Notes under the pieces: generated by a model
What the model was told of the DNA's origin: nothing
Seen by the model: only the letters and a program-made list of their open reading frames with translations
Databases searched by the model: none
DNA from: Winogradskyella psychrotolerans RS-3
GTDB lineage: Bacteria > Bacteroidota > Bacteroidia > Flavobacteriales > Flavobacteriaceae
Length of the DNA: 64,000 nt
Reading direction: 5' to 3'
NCBI RefSeq assembly: GCF_000427335.1
Contig: NZ_ATMR01000095.1
Coordinates: forward strand, 124,001 to 188,000
Shown here: positions 19,767 to 28,967 of the stretch, piece by piece
How the letters are laid out: every line of letters starts with the position of its first letter
How positions within the stretch are numbered: position 1 is the first letter of the stretch
Program-made: the position numbers and the translations under genes

Positions 19767-20921
19767 TTAGCTTTGTTTTTTCCAGTCAATGGTAGCTTTC
19801 TTATTTTCTAAATCGACCCAAATACTGGCATGTTCATAATTTCGGGTTAAAATCCAACCGTTAACTTGCATCTCGTTTAGAGGTTTGCCTAAGGGTTTAT
19901 CAAATTCAGGATACCATAGAAGTGATCCCATACTTAGGCGATATCCCCAATTATAACTAATATAAGAATGTTTTTGTGCTCCAGCTAAAAAAGAGGCTAA
20001 GGCAAATGTTAAATGCTCTTTAGAAATTTTCTCTTTTTCCTTTTCAGATTTAGCCATAAACTTTTTGTTTACCCAAGCATTCTCTGGCCATGTTTTAAAC
20101 ACCACTATTTTACCGCTTTTACCTGCTTTTTCCATTTCTTGAATATCCTTAAGCATACTTTCTTTCGTTTTGCTATTAAAATACCCGAAATGTTCAATCA
20201 TTATGGCATCCGTAAAATCTGGAAAGTCATTTTCGCTATTTCTAACTGGTGTAGAACGAATACCATTATAAACGATTAATTTGTCATCACCAATTTTAGC
20301 TCTCGTTTCTTTAATTAGATCTTTTAAGCCTTGCTGAATGGCATCATACTTTTCAGCTCCCCATAACTTTTTATTACCTGGATTAGTAACCTGAACTAAG
20401 GCATCAAAGAAAACACCATCCACGTTTTCATTATCCAAATTGTCTTTGGCAATATCAGACCACCAATCTCTAAGCTCTAGATTAGATAAATCATAGCGCT
20501 TTAATTTACCATCTTTTAAATCTAATTCGCCTGTTTTTGTTTTTAGCCACCACTCTGATTTTGTTTGATAGTCTTCATGCGCTTTATACATACTATAATC
20601 TAAAAACGCATTCCAATAGAATACCACTTTCATATCTGGATTTAAATCTTTTAGCACTTTTGCATCAGCAGCAATAGATTCTTCTGAATGTTTATATTTC
20701 GGAAAACCATGCGCCTTTTCTAATACTGTAAAGTTAGAATGCTCCGCTATAAATTTAGCTTCAGACTTAGTTAACAAATCCCCTTTTTTTCCAAAATGAA
20801 AAGCCACAGGAACTTTATCCCAACTAAATTCTGGATAGTGCTTATCATTTTGCGCCAAGGCAACTTGAGACATCATCAAACCAATTAAAAACAAACTTTT
20901 ATGTAAAAACGCTAACTTCAT
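19767..20921 (-). CDS. GHL15-type putative glycoside hydrolase (copy A)
   Basis: 384 residues with a signal peptide ending VALAQ. The body matches the uncharacterised glycosidase-like family GHL15 (a TIM-barrel prediction): it opens with PEFSWDKVPVAFHFGK, has the strand MKVVFYWNAFLDY, and holds VDGVFFDAL with an acidic D173 at a barrel-strand end and IMIEHFGYF with E243. The C-terminal strand is EHASIWVDLENKKATIDWK. The same D and E positions recur in the two other copies (27753 and 42086), making them candidate catalytic residues. It sits between a GH29 fucosidase and three sulfatases in the leftward operon, so action on a fucan backbone or side chain is plausible but unproven. It could belong to a recently created fucanase family; a database search is needed to tell. 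Confidence 0.78.
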   Translation of the reverse strand: MKLAFLHKSLFLIGLMMSQVALAQNDKHYPEFSWDKVPVAFHFGKKGDLLTKSEAKFIAEHSNFTVLEKAHGFPKYKHSEESIAADAKVLKDLNPDMKVVFYWNAFLDYSMYKAHEDYQTKSEWWLKTKTGELDLKDGKLKRYDLSNLELRDWWSDIAKDNLDNENVDGVFFDALVQVTNPGNKKLWGAEKYDAIQQGLKDLIKETRAKIGDDKLIVYNGIRSTPVRNSENDFPDFTDAIMIEHFGYFNSKTKESMLKDIQEMEKAGKSGKIVVFKTWPENAWVNKKFMAKSEKEKEKISKEHLTFALASFLAGAQKHSYISYNWGYRLSMGSLLWYPEFDKPLGKPLNEMQVNGWILTRNYEHASIWVDLENKKATIDWKKQS

Positions 20922-20934
20922 TATGCTTACAATT

Positions 20935-22725
20935 TTATTTTATTGGTAAAATCTTAATCGATTTTAAACTCGATGTTTGAACATCACCTTCAACTAATGA
21001 CGTCTTAATAATATGATTACCTGCCGTTTTAAATTCTAAAATTCCCATTCTGCGATACGCGTACTTATCGGTTGCAGCTTGTTGATTTTGAACTTTAATG
21101 CCTTCATCTGTTGTGGTTTTCCAAACTAAGCGCCCTTCACCTTTATATTCTAAATCTAGATAATAATAACCCGGTTCTTGAACGTTTACTTCCCAGCAAA
21201 CCGTACCATCTTCTTCCCAATTGCTCACTTGGTTGGCATGTTTCCATTCACCAAATTTCTCCATCCAGCGTACGTTTTTTTGTTCTGCACCTTCAACTTC
21301 TCCAAATTCGGTTAATAATCTTGTAGGTACATTTGGATAGATACCTAAGTGTGATTCTACTACAGCTTCTGCATCTTCAAGTTCTACTTCAATTACAGAA
21401 ATCAATTCTTCAGGTGCTTTATATGGCACGTCGACAACTAACCAATCGTTCTCTTTAGAATATTTAAGTGAACTCTTTTTGTCTCCATCTAAAACGGATA
21501 TTTTTTTCACTTTAGATTTTAATCCAGGTAAGTATAATTTACCATTAGTTGGCCATTCGCTTACGGATAAATAAAGCGATTTATCATTGGTAGTAACATC
21601 TCCCCAAGGTAAGGCATAGCCCCAAGGTGAACTACCTGCGGCGTAAACAACTTGTGGGTATTTCTGAATCCAACGACCAGACTCTTGTAAAAATTCTATA
21701 CCAATACTTGGAATAGCTCCGTTACTATCCGGACCTACATTAAATAAATACGTACCGCCTCTAGCTACAGTTTCAATAACACGACCTAAAATCTTTTTAG
21801 GACTTTTAAAGTTATTATCATACCATGCATAAGACCAAGAATCGTTGTTAGTATCACAAGTTTCCCAAAGCCCTTCTACATTTCGGGTTGGCACTTCCAT
21901 ATCTCCAATACTAGCATAGTCACCCATACCATATCCTACGCGACTACACATCATAGCATTTGGTTGTAATTCTCTAACCATATCCGCTAATTCTACCACA
22001 TATTCTTCTGGCATATCACCTGGAGTATCAAACCAAACAAAATCGATGTCACCATAGTTGGTGCATATTTCTCTAACCTGAGGTTTACATTTATTATAGA
22101 AATAATCTTTAAAGTCCATTTTATTACCATTCTCATCAACTTCAGGACCTCTAGTTCCGCCTGGAGCCGTCCAATCTTGATTGTGAGAATAATAAAATCC
22201 GAATCCAAGTCCTAATTCTTTACACGCAGCAGATAACTCGTGCATGGGATCTCTACCAAATGGAGTGGCATCAACAATATTGAAATCACTAGCTTCAGAA
22301 TCGAACATAGCAAAACCTTCATGATGTTTACTGGTAATGATGATGTACTTCATACCTGCATCTTTTGCTAATTGTGCAATTTGCTTAGCATCAAATTCTG
22401 TTGGATTAAAGGTTTTAGCCGTTTCCATATATTTTTCTGGTGCAATATCGGCCACACGCTTGCTCATTAACCATTCTCCAATACCATAATACGTTTTATC
22501 TTCCCATACACCACCTAGATTTGAAAATAATCCCCAATGAATAAACATCCCGTAGTTGCCTTCATCAAACAACTTTGCTTTTCCACTTTTTAAAGCATCA
22601 CCAGTAACGTTAGTTTCACCCCACATTTCTTCCATTCCTTTTTTATTTTTATCTTGAGAATGGCTATTCATAACGCTAATAAGCATTACTAAAACGGAAA
22701 ACATTAAACATCTATTCTTAAACAT
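20935..22725 (-). CDS. GH29 alpha-L-fucosidase with C-terminal beta domain
   Basis: 596 residues with a signal peptide (to MNSHSQ). GH29 enzymes are retaining exo-fucosidases that release terminal alpha-L-fucose. The barrel is clear: NYGMFIHWGLFSNLGG, MKYIIITSKHHEGFAMFDS, FGFYYSHNQDW, and the nucleophile strand VWFDTPGD with D233. SWSYAWYDNNFKSP and LFNVGPDSNGAIP close the barrel. After about residue 460 there is a linker and a beta-rich domain of about 120 residues (WEVNVQEPGYYYLDLEY, GNHIIKTSLVEG) that may bind carbohydrate. It lies 13 bases upstream of copy A of GHL15. Its closest relative in the window is the interrupted fucosidase at 34325, where a similar beta domain sits at the N-terminus. 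Confidence 0.93.
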   Translation of the reverse strand: MFKNRCLMFSVLVMLISVMNSHSQDKNKKGMEEMWGETNVTGDALKSGKAKLFDEGNYGMFIHWGLFSNLGGVWEDKTYYGIGEWLMSKRVADIAPEKYMETAKTFNPTEFDAKQIAQLAKDAGMKYIIITSKHHEGFAMFDSEASDFNIVDATPFGRDPMHELSAACKELGLGFGFYYSHNQDWTAPGGTRGPEVDENGNKMDFKDYFYNKCKPQVREICTNYGDIDFVWFDTPGDMPEEYVVELADMVRELQPNAMMCSRVGYGMGDYASIGDMEVPTRNVEGLWETCDTNNDSWSYAWYDNNFKSPKKILGRVIETVARGGTYLFNVGPDSNGAIPSIGIEFLQESGRWIQKYPQVVYAAGSSPWGYALPWGDVTTNDKSLYLSVSEWPTNGKLYLPGLKSKVKKISVLDGDKKSSLKYSKENDWLVVDVPYKAPEELISVIEVELEDAEAVVESHLGIYPNVPTRLLTEFGEVEGAEQKNVRWMEKFGEWKHANQVSNWEEDGTVCWEVNVQEPGYYYLDLEYKGEGRLVWKTTTDEGIKVQNQQAATDKYAYRRMGILEFKTAGNHIIKTSLVEGDVQTSSLKSIKILPIK

Positions 22726-22860
22726 ATGCGTACTATTATTAATTTATTATTTTTTTGATTTGCAGATAGAAATCTACCTACTTTACTGTATATAACATTC
22801 TTGAGTCATCACTAGTTTTCATCAATTAGCGACGCTCCCAAAAACATATTTATTTTTAGA

Positions 22861-25800
22861 TTATAATCTGTATCTCAATCCTACTTTCCAAGTTGGAGTT
22901 CTACCGTAATAAGATGTTAAATTTTGAGTATCATCTCCAATATAACGACGTGTATCTTCTCCTGTAAGATTACTTACACCTGCACTTGCTTGTATCTTTC
23001 TTGTAATCTTATATTTTAAGTTGATTCCTAAAAGTGTCGTTCCTTCTGTATAATGTGCTTCATCTGCACGTGTAGAGCCAATACCACCTAAATTACTTAA
23101 GTAATTACTTCTGTAGGCTGCAGTAAATCTAAAAGAGAACCCGTACTTTTCATAGTACATCACTGTATTGAAGTTGTGTTTTGAAGTCCCTGGAAAACCA
23201 TTAGTAGCATCTCCAACAGCACCATCAAAATTACTTTCAACAAAAGAATAGTTAGCTCGTAAACCAAATCCACTCGCAAAACCAGGTAAAAACGTAAAGT
23301 GATGATTAAAGCCTATTTCAAATCCATAAAGTTGTGCATTTGTAATGTTTATAGGAGTAGAAATATCGAACAATAAATCTTCTTGACCTGCAGGTATTGC
23401 TACACCCAGCGCTTCTATACCTGGATACGCTTGATCATTTAATGTTTGACGTCCGATATAATTTTTAATGTCTTTATAAAAGATACTACCGATAATTGCA
23501 CCACCATTTCTGCTATACAACTCAAATGTTGTATCATACATCCATGCACTGTAAGGCTCTAACTTTGGATTACCAGATTTAATAGTCCCTCTATATAAAC
23601 TTGTTCCTAAGTTTGGCTCATAGTCTGGTGAACTCGGGTTGAATATTTCTGAAGTAGGATCTAAATACTCCACCTCATTACTCGGCATCATATCTCTATA
23701 TTTTGGTCTAGATGCTCCTTTTGCAGCGCTAAACCTCAAGTTAAAATTTCTTTTTATTTTAAAATTGGCATTAAAACTAGGTAACACATCCCATCTAGAA
23801 TTTTCTACCTCATGATATATAGCATCACTTACTACACCACTAGTCTCTGCTATAGGATCAACTATTTCTACTCCGGTAAACCCCCTTGATTCATTTATGG
23901 TATTAATGGCTCTTACCCCAAAGTTTAAAACTACTGGTATATTAAATACTGTTGTTCTGGCATCAACTTGTGCATAGGTAGAAAAAGTTTTTTCTATAGC
24001 CCCATAAGATTTTGCAGGATTAAATTGTAAATCACCTTCCTGAGAAACCAATTGATCTATGGGTTTATCAAAATCAAAAATACTTCCACCATTTAAACTA
24101 TTAAATCCTGGTGTTAAATCTAACACGGCATTTCCGGGGATATTAATCCATTGATCTAAACCTGTTCCACCGCCTAAAAAATCACCTGGAATATAATAGT
24201 TATCATAAGAAATAAGATCTACAAATTGCTGTAATTGCTCATCTGTATAATCACCATAGATATCGTCAGCATTTGCTTGCGCTTCTCTAGCTTCGAAATC
24301 TGTAATTGCTGATCTTGCACCCAATGAGAATTTCACCTTTTTATTTAGCTCATACTCTACATCTAACCTTGAAGCATAATTGTAGCCATTAGTTCTAATA
24401 TGTCGCTTGGATACAGATCTAAGACCAAATGCTGTAGGATCTAAAATTTCAGTTGGAAGTCCAAACTGAGGAAGTTCACCTCTCAAATCTAAACTAATAG
24501 CACTATTGTCATAATCTCTTCCATCCAATCTTGCAGTTATTTGCGTTAAATCTTGGAAAAAATCCAAATCCGAATACGATAAATCAAAACTAAAAGTCAA
24601 CTTATCTGACTCCTTGTATAAGGTGTTCAAACCTAGTATGTTATTAGTGGTATTATTTGTATAGAACTGATTTTTATTTTGAATATTCACTCGAGACACA
24701 TCTGCACCAGCTGCATCGATGTAGGCTAAATTATTCCCATTAAAAACCAGACTTTCTGGCGTAAAGAAATTATTAACACCCAGCAAACCATTATCACCAC
24801 CTGTAGACAATGATGTTTGAAATTGTTGTCTGTCTGAAAAAGCTTCTAATTTAGTTAAGGTATAATCTAACAAAAACTCTAGTTTATCTGTTGGCTTGTA
24901 TTGAATTGCCGCTGATAAAGCCAATTGTTTTCTGTTGTCTTTTCGTACGGCATTATTAATAGTTGCTGGTACTAAGATACCTTCATAAACATTCTCTCCA
25001 TCTTCAAAAACACCATTACTATTAGTATCTTCATAAAAATCTACATTTCTGTAACCTCGCATTCCCGATTCATCGCGGTATCTATTATCATCAGTGTGAA
25101 CTATTGAAACAGCGGCTCCTAATTTATCATTTATTTTACCTCCAAACACACCAGATATTCTGGTATCAAAATCGATATCTTCGAACTCTGAATCACTATC
25201 TCCTCTTAAATTAACACTAGCAAAATAATTCTTCCCTCTTTTATACCTGGCATCTAAAGGTCTTAAGGTTTGAAAATCTACTGTCCCACCAATATCTGTA
25301 GCAATTTCTTTAGCCTGTGTTGTTTTATGGATTCTAGCTCCATTAATAATTTCTGTAGGAATAACATTTAAGTTAAATTTTCTAAAATCCGATTTCCCTT
25401 CATTTCCAGCAGAAATTGGAGCTCGACCATTCATCGTAATTTTCACAAACTGAGGCCCTATACCTCTAATAGATACTCTATCTCCAGAAACACCATCATC
25501 ATTCCGCTCAATTTGCACACCTGCAACTCTTTGTAAAGCATCAGTTACGTTACCATCAGAAAAACTTCCAATATCCTCTGGTGTAATAGCTTCGATAACA
25601 CTAGTGGCTTCTCGCTTCTCCCTAACGGCATTTAATTGAGAGCTTCTGATACCTACAGTTAGCGTAACTTCGTCTAAAGCTTGAGAATCCGTTTCCATCT
25701 TAACATTGATTACCGTCTTACCAGCCGTAGAATATTCAACAGTCTTAAACCCTATATAATGAAATACGAGGATCGCATCAGGATTCTTTAATTCTATAGT

Positions 25801-25983
25801 ATAGTCTCCATCCATTGTAGACATTGCACCATTCTTTGTGCCTTTTTCTATAATACTTGCACCTGGAAGAGGCATATTATTGACATCAGTGATTTTACCT
25901 GTTATGACTTGCTCTTGCGCAAAACCTAAAAAGCATTGCAGCAGCATTAAGAACAGTAAACTTTTAGAATTAATTTTTTTCAT
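22861..25983 (-). CDS. TonB-dependent outer-membrane receptor (no SusD partner)
   Basis: 1040 residues with a signal peptide ending GFAQ. Residues about 25-100 are a carboxypeptidase-regulatory-like beta domain (VITGKITDVNNMPLPGASI). The plug follows, with ALQRVAGVQIERN and RVSIRGIGPQFVKITMNGR near residues 150-190. The rest is a 22-strand barrel ending in the required aromatic-rich strand (PTWKVGLRYRL). The plug signature and the barrel resemble the receptor class that works without SusD (TonB-Xanthomonas-Caulobacter type) more than classical SusC. It would import oligosaccharides made by the surface enzymes, powered by TonB/ExbBD encoded elsewhere. It is the first gene of the leftward operon and divergent from the GH29 at 26200. 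No SusD-like gene is visible in the window. Confidence 0.92.
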   Translation of the reverse strand: MKKINSKSLLFLMLLQCFLGFAQEQVITGKITDVNNMPLPGASIIEKGTKNGAMSTMDGDYTIELKNPDAILVFHYIGFKTVEYSTAGKTVINVKMETDSQALDEVTLTVGIRSSQLNAVREKREATSVIEAITPEDIGSFSDGNVTDALQRVAGVQIERNDDGVSGDRVSIRGIGPQFVKITMNGRAPISAGNEGKSDFRKFNLNVIPTEIINGARIHKTTQAKEIATDIGGTVDFQTLRPLDARYKRGKNYFASVNLRGDSDSEFEDIDFDTRISGVFGGKINDKLGAAVSIVHTDDNRYRDESGMRGYRNVDFYEDTNSNGVFEDGENVYEGILVPATINNAVRKDNRKQLALSAAIQYKPTDKLEFLLDYTLTKLEAFSDRQQFQTSLSTGGDNGLLGVNNFFTPESLVFNGNNLAYIDAAGADVSRVNIQNKNQFYTNNTTNNILGLNTLYKESDKLTFSFDLSYSDLDFFQDLTQITARLDGRDYDNSAISLDLRGELPQFGLPTEILDPTAFGLRSVSKRHIRTNGYNYASRLDVEYELNKKVKFSLGARSAITDFEAREAQANADDIYGDYTDEQLQQFVDLISYDNYYIPGDFLGGGTGLDQWINIPGNAVLDLTPGFNSLNGGSIFDFDKPIDQLVSQEGDLQFNPAKSYGAIEKTFSTYAQVDARTTVFNIPVVLNFGVRAINTINESRGFTGVEIVDPIAETSGVVSDAIYHEVENSRWDVLPSFNANFKIKRNFNLRFSAAKGASRPKYRDMMPSNEVEYLDPTSEIFNPSSPDYEPNLGTSLYRGTIKSGNPKLEPYSAWMYDTTFELYSRNGGAIIGSIFYKDIKNYIGRQTLNDQAYPGIEALGVAIPAGQEDLLFDISTPINITNAQLYGFEIGFNHHFTFLPGFASGFGLRANYSFVESNFDGAVGDATNGFPGTSKHNFNTVMYYEKYGFSFRFTAAYRSNYLSNLGGIGSTRADEAHYTEGTTLLGINLKYKITRKIQASAGVSNLTGEDTRRYIGDDTQNLTSYYGRTPTWKVGLRYRL

Positions 25984-26199
25984 GACTTGATGAGTTAGTT
26001 CGTATGACTACAAATATGTATCAAATAAGATAAATCAACTTGCTCTGTTCGTTTTAAAATTTTCTCATTTCAACCAAACCCGCTAAGTACTAGGTAGTAT
26101 CAGTGCGTTTGAATTTTTACAGCAAAAAAATGACGGAATAGAGAAGCGTTACTAAATTAGTAAATGGTTACTTTGTATATATACGATAAATGGATTCAG
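25984..26199. promoter_or_regulatory. Divergent promoter region of the two arms of the locus
   Basis: 216 AT-rich bases between the start of the TonB-dependent receptor (leftward) and the first gene of the rightward arm. Both operons must be transcribed from here, so any operator for the polysaccharide-responsive regulator is expected in it. I cannot name a motif with confidence. A short in-frame extension of the rightward gene to 26164 is possible, but the signal peptide starts at 26200. Confidence 0.5.
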
Positions 26200-27723
26200 A
26201 TGTCTATAAAAAACCTTACAACCATTCTTTTTTTAACATTAAGCACTTGTTTTGTTTTCGGTCAAACAAAACCGACTCAAAATACAATTGATGCTAATTG
26301 GGAATCTATGGCTGAGCACTATCAGGTACCAGAATGGTTCCAAGATGGTAAAATAGGGGTTTGGATGCATTGGGGTATCCCATCTTCAATAGACGAAAAC
26401 AGAGCAGACGATGGGTCTCACTACGGAAGACGCATGTACGGTGATGAAGATTATGATGCACGAAATGAACCTGACAGACTCAGAACGGTAAGATTAACAA
26501 AATGGCATACGGAACGCTATGGTCCCCCTTCAGAATTTGGTTACGAAAAATTTATAGCAGATTTTAAAGCGGAAAACTTTAATGCTGATGCCATTGTAGC
26601 GTTTGTTAAAGATAATGGAGCGCGTTTTATTATGCCAGTGGCGACACATCATGATAATTTTGATATGTACGACTCCTTCTTTCCTTGGAATTCAGTTAAA
26701 ATGGGACCAAAGAAAGATATCCTGAGAGAATGGAAAGATGCAGCCTACAAACACGATTTAAAATTTGGAGTATCAACACACTTATATTGGTCTCCTCGCT
26801 TTTTTAGAACGGCTCGGAAATTTCAAAAAGAAGGCACTCCAGGATGGGAGTTTTTTAATATGGATTATGACACTAAAGAATTTGCCAGTCAAGATAGCTG
26901 GAATAAGCATTGGTACAAACGCTCTTGGGATTTAATTGAAAAATACGATCCAGACATGTTTAATAACGATTCGCCTTATCCGTCTATAAAAACAGGAAAA
27001 GGTTTAGGCGTGAAACTATTTTCTGATTATTTAAATAGAGATTTAAAAGAGAACAACGGCAAACAAACTACCGTGTTATCCTTTAAAAACGCCAAAGAAA
27101 ATAAAGCGGCATTTACCTATAATTTAGAACGTGGGATGTTTGGGGAACAACAAGAACATCCATGGATTTGGGCCACCGATTTATCAGGAAGTTGGTTTTA
27201 CAGAAAAGATGCGTTCACTAAAATGTCTTTAGATGTTTTAATAGGAAATGCTATAGATGCCATTAGTAAAAATGGTGTGGTGATGATTAACATTGCTTTA
27301 AAAGGAGATGGTACAATTCCTAAAAACCAAAAGCAAATGCTGACTAATTTTGGAGACTTTGTAAAGATTAATCATGAAGGTATTTACAACACCAGACCAT
27401 GGAAAACCTTTGGTGAAGGACCTTTAGAAATCGTTACCAAACGCGCTGGTGAGAACTTGAAGAAGTTCTCTGAAAAAGACATTCGTTTTACAACAAAGGA
27501 TGGAAATATTTACGCTTTTGTTTTAGCATCACCAACAGAAGATATTTTAATTGAAGTTCTAAAGACAAAAGGACTTTTACAAAAAAACATAAAAGACATA
27601 CAGCTATTAGGTAGTGATGAAAAAATAAATTGGAACCGAAATAAAGAGGGTTTAGCTATCACATATGATTTTAAAAACACCCCAAACCAATCGGCTATTT
27701 GTTTTAAAATAATCACAGAATAA
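26200..27723 (+). CDS. GH29 alpha-L-fucosidase
   Basis: About 507 residues with a signal peptide (MSIKNLTTILFLTLSTCFVFGQ). Barrel motifs: IGVWMHWGIPSS, RFIMPVATHHDNFDMYDSF, KFGVSTHLYWSPRFF, and the nucleophile strand DPDMFNNDSPYP with D257 as the likely nucleophile. Further segments are LNIALKGDGTIP-like MINIALKGDGTIPKNQ and a C-terminal beta domain (NIYAFVLASPTEDILIEV). It belongs to a different GH29 branch from the other two copies in the window (THHDNFD instead of SKHHxGFA), suggesting a different linkage or sulfation tolerance. It is the first gene of the rightward arm and lies 29 bases upstream of GHL15 copy B. Confidence 0.93.
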   Translation: MSIKNLTTILFLTLSTCFVFGQTKPTQNTIDANWESMAEHYQVPEWFQDGKIGVWMHWGIPSSIDENRADDGSHYGRRMYGDEDYDARNEPDRLRTVRLTKWHTERYGPPSEFGYEKFIADFKAENFNADAIVAFVKDNGARFIMPVATHHDNFDMYDSFFPWNSVKMGPKKDILREWKDAAYKHDLKFGVSTHLYWSPRFFRTARKFQKEGTPGWEFFNMDYDTKEFASQDSWNKHWYKRSWDLIEKYDPDMFNNDSPYPSIKTGKGLGVKLFSDYLNRDLKENNGKQTTVLSFKNAKENKAAFTYNLERGMFGEQQEHPWIWATDLSGSWFYRKDAFTKMSLDVLIGNAIDAISKNGVVMINIALKGDGTIPKNQKQMLTNFGDFVKINHEGIYNTRPWKTFGEGPLEIVTKRAGENLKKFSEKDIRFTTKDGNIYAFVLASPTEDILIEVLKTKGLLQKNIKDIQLLGSDEKINWNRNKEGLAITYDFKNTPNQSAICFKIITE

Positions 27724-27752
27724 CAACTTAAATAAATTAACTAAAGGTCATA

Positions 27753-28937
27753 ATGCATTTTAAAACGACATTTTTATTGGTTTTATTCGCCATTTCTTTA
27801 AGTGCGTGTTCCGCGCAAAAACAAGAGGTGCCCGTGGTAAAACAAAAACTACCTGAGTTTTCTTGGGATAAAATGCCATTATATATGCATATGCGTAAAT
27901 CCACGGCTTTCACAAAAAAAGAGATTACCTATCTTTCAAAATTTCCTTTAATAACGTTTGAAAAAACAACAGGAAGTAAATCATCAGGATCCACAGAAAA
28001 AGGCACTATTAAAGCGGCTAAAGCTGTAAAAAAAATAAATCCTAATGCCACAGTATTATACTACAAAAATGTGGTCATCAATTGGAAAGGTTATAAAGAA
28101 GATGAAGATTTCTTATACAAACATCGCGAGGCCTTATTAGTTAACGCCAAAGGCGAAAAAGCCTTAATGCCTAATGGTAAAACAGGATTCTTCGATATTT
28201 CAAAAGACTATGTTCGTGAGTATTGGTTAAACCATGTAAAAAAGGTTACCGAAAGTCCATTTATTGATGGTGTGTTTTTAGATGCTAACATTAAAGTTTT
28301 AGTACCTGTCTTTTTTAATAGTCGTGTTGGTGAAGAAAAACGAGAGGCTATTAAAACAGGCTATTTGTCTATGATGGCAGATTTAGATACTCAAATAGGA
28401 AAAGATAATTTACTTATTGCCAATATCATTCGCGTGCGTTCTGAATTTGAAGATTCAGGCAGAGCATACTTAAAATTCTTTGATGGATCGTACTTAGAAG
28501 GTTTTGAGCGTGGAAATTCTGGCATGAATTATGAAGATTACCTTGCAAAAGGGATCGAGGCCGTTCAAAAATCGGCTAGAGAAGGCAATGTGATTGCTAT
28601 GTCTCTCGGCATTGGTAAAGGATTAAAAAATGCAGTAGCTGGTATTGATGATGCTAGGAAAAAAGTAAACATAAATGAAGATTTTACAAAACGCTTAGAT
28701 TATCTATTGGCTATTTTTCTGGTTTGTGCCGAAAAATACAGCTACGTCTATCCTCATGATGGCTATGGTGTTGGGAGTTCTGCCGTTTGGCTTAAAACCT
28801 TTCCGCAGTATGAGAAAAAACTAGGCGCACCAAAAGGCTATGCGAAACGTGAAGGCTACATTTACACAAGATCTTTTGAACATTTAGACGTTACTTTAGA
28901 TATACAAAACAAAACAGCCCAATTAGATTGGAAATAA
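27753..28937 (+). CDS. GHL15-type putative glycoside hydrolase (copy B), lipoprotein
   Basis: 394 residues with lipobox LSAC. It shares the family layout of copy A: LPEFSWDKMPLYMHMRK at the start, the strand ATVLYYKNVVINW, IDGVFLDANIK with D177 and SYLEGFERG with E249, then EHLDVTLDIQNKTAQLDWK at the end. It is less like copy A than copy C is in the early part (MHMRKSTAFTKKEI), so it may differ in substrate. It follows a GH29 fucosidase and precedes three sulfatases, the mirror of the leftward arm. Catalysis has not been shown for this family as far as I know; the Asp and Glu are candidates only. Confidence 0.77.
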   Translation: MHFKTTFLLVLFAISLSACSAQKQEVPVVKQKLPEFSWDKMPLYMHMRKSTAFTKKEITYLSKFPLITFEKTTGSKSSGSTEKGTIKAAKAVKKINPNATVLYYKNVVINWKGYKEDEDFLYKHREALLVNAKGEKALMPNGKTGFFDISKDYVREYWLNHVKKVTESPFIDGVFLDANIKVLVPVFFNSRVGEEKREAIKTGYLSMMADLDTQIGKDNLLIANIIRVRSEFEDSGRAYLKFFDGSYLEGFERGNSGMNYEDYLAKGIEAVQKSAREGNVIAMSLGIGKGLKNAVAGIDDARKKVNINEDFTKRLDYLLAIFLVCAEKYSYVYPHDGYGVGSSAVWLKTFPQYEKKLGAPKGYAKREGYIYTRSFEHLDVTLDIQNKTAQLDWK

Positions 28938-28967
28938 ACGAACCCTTAAATATTTATATATAAAAAA

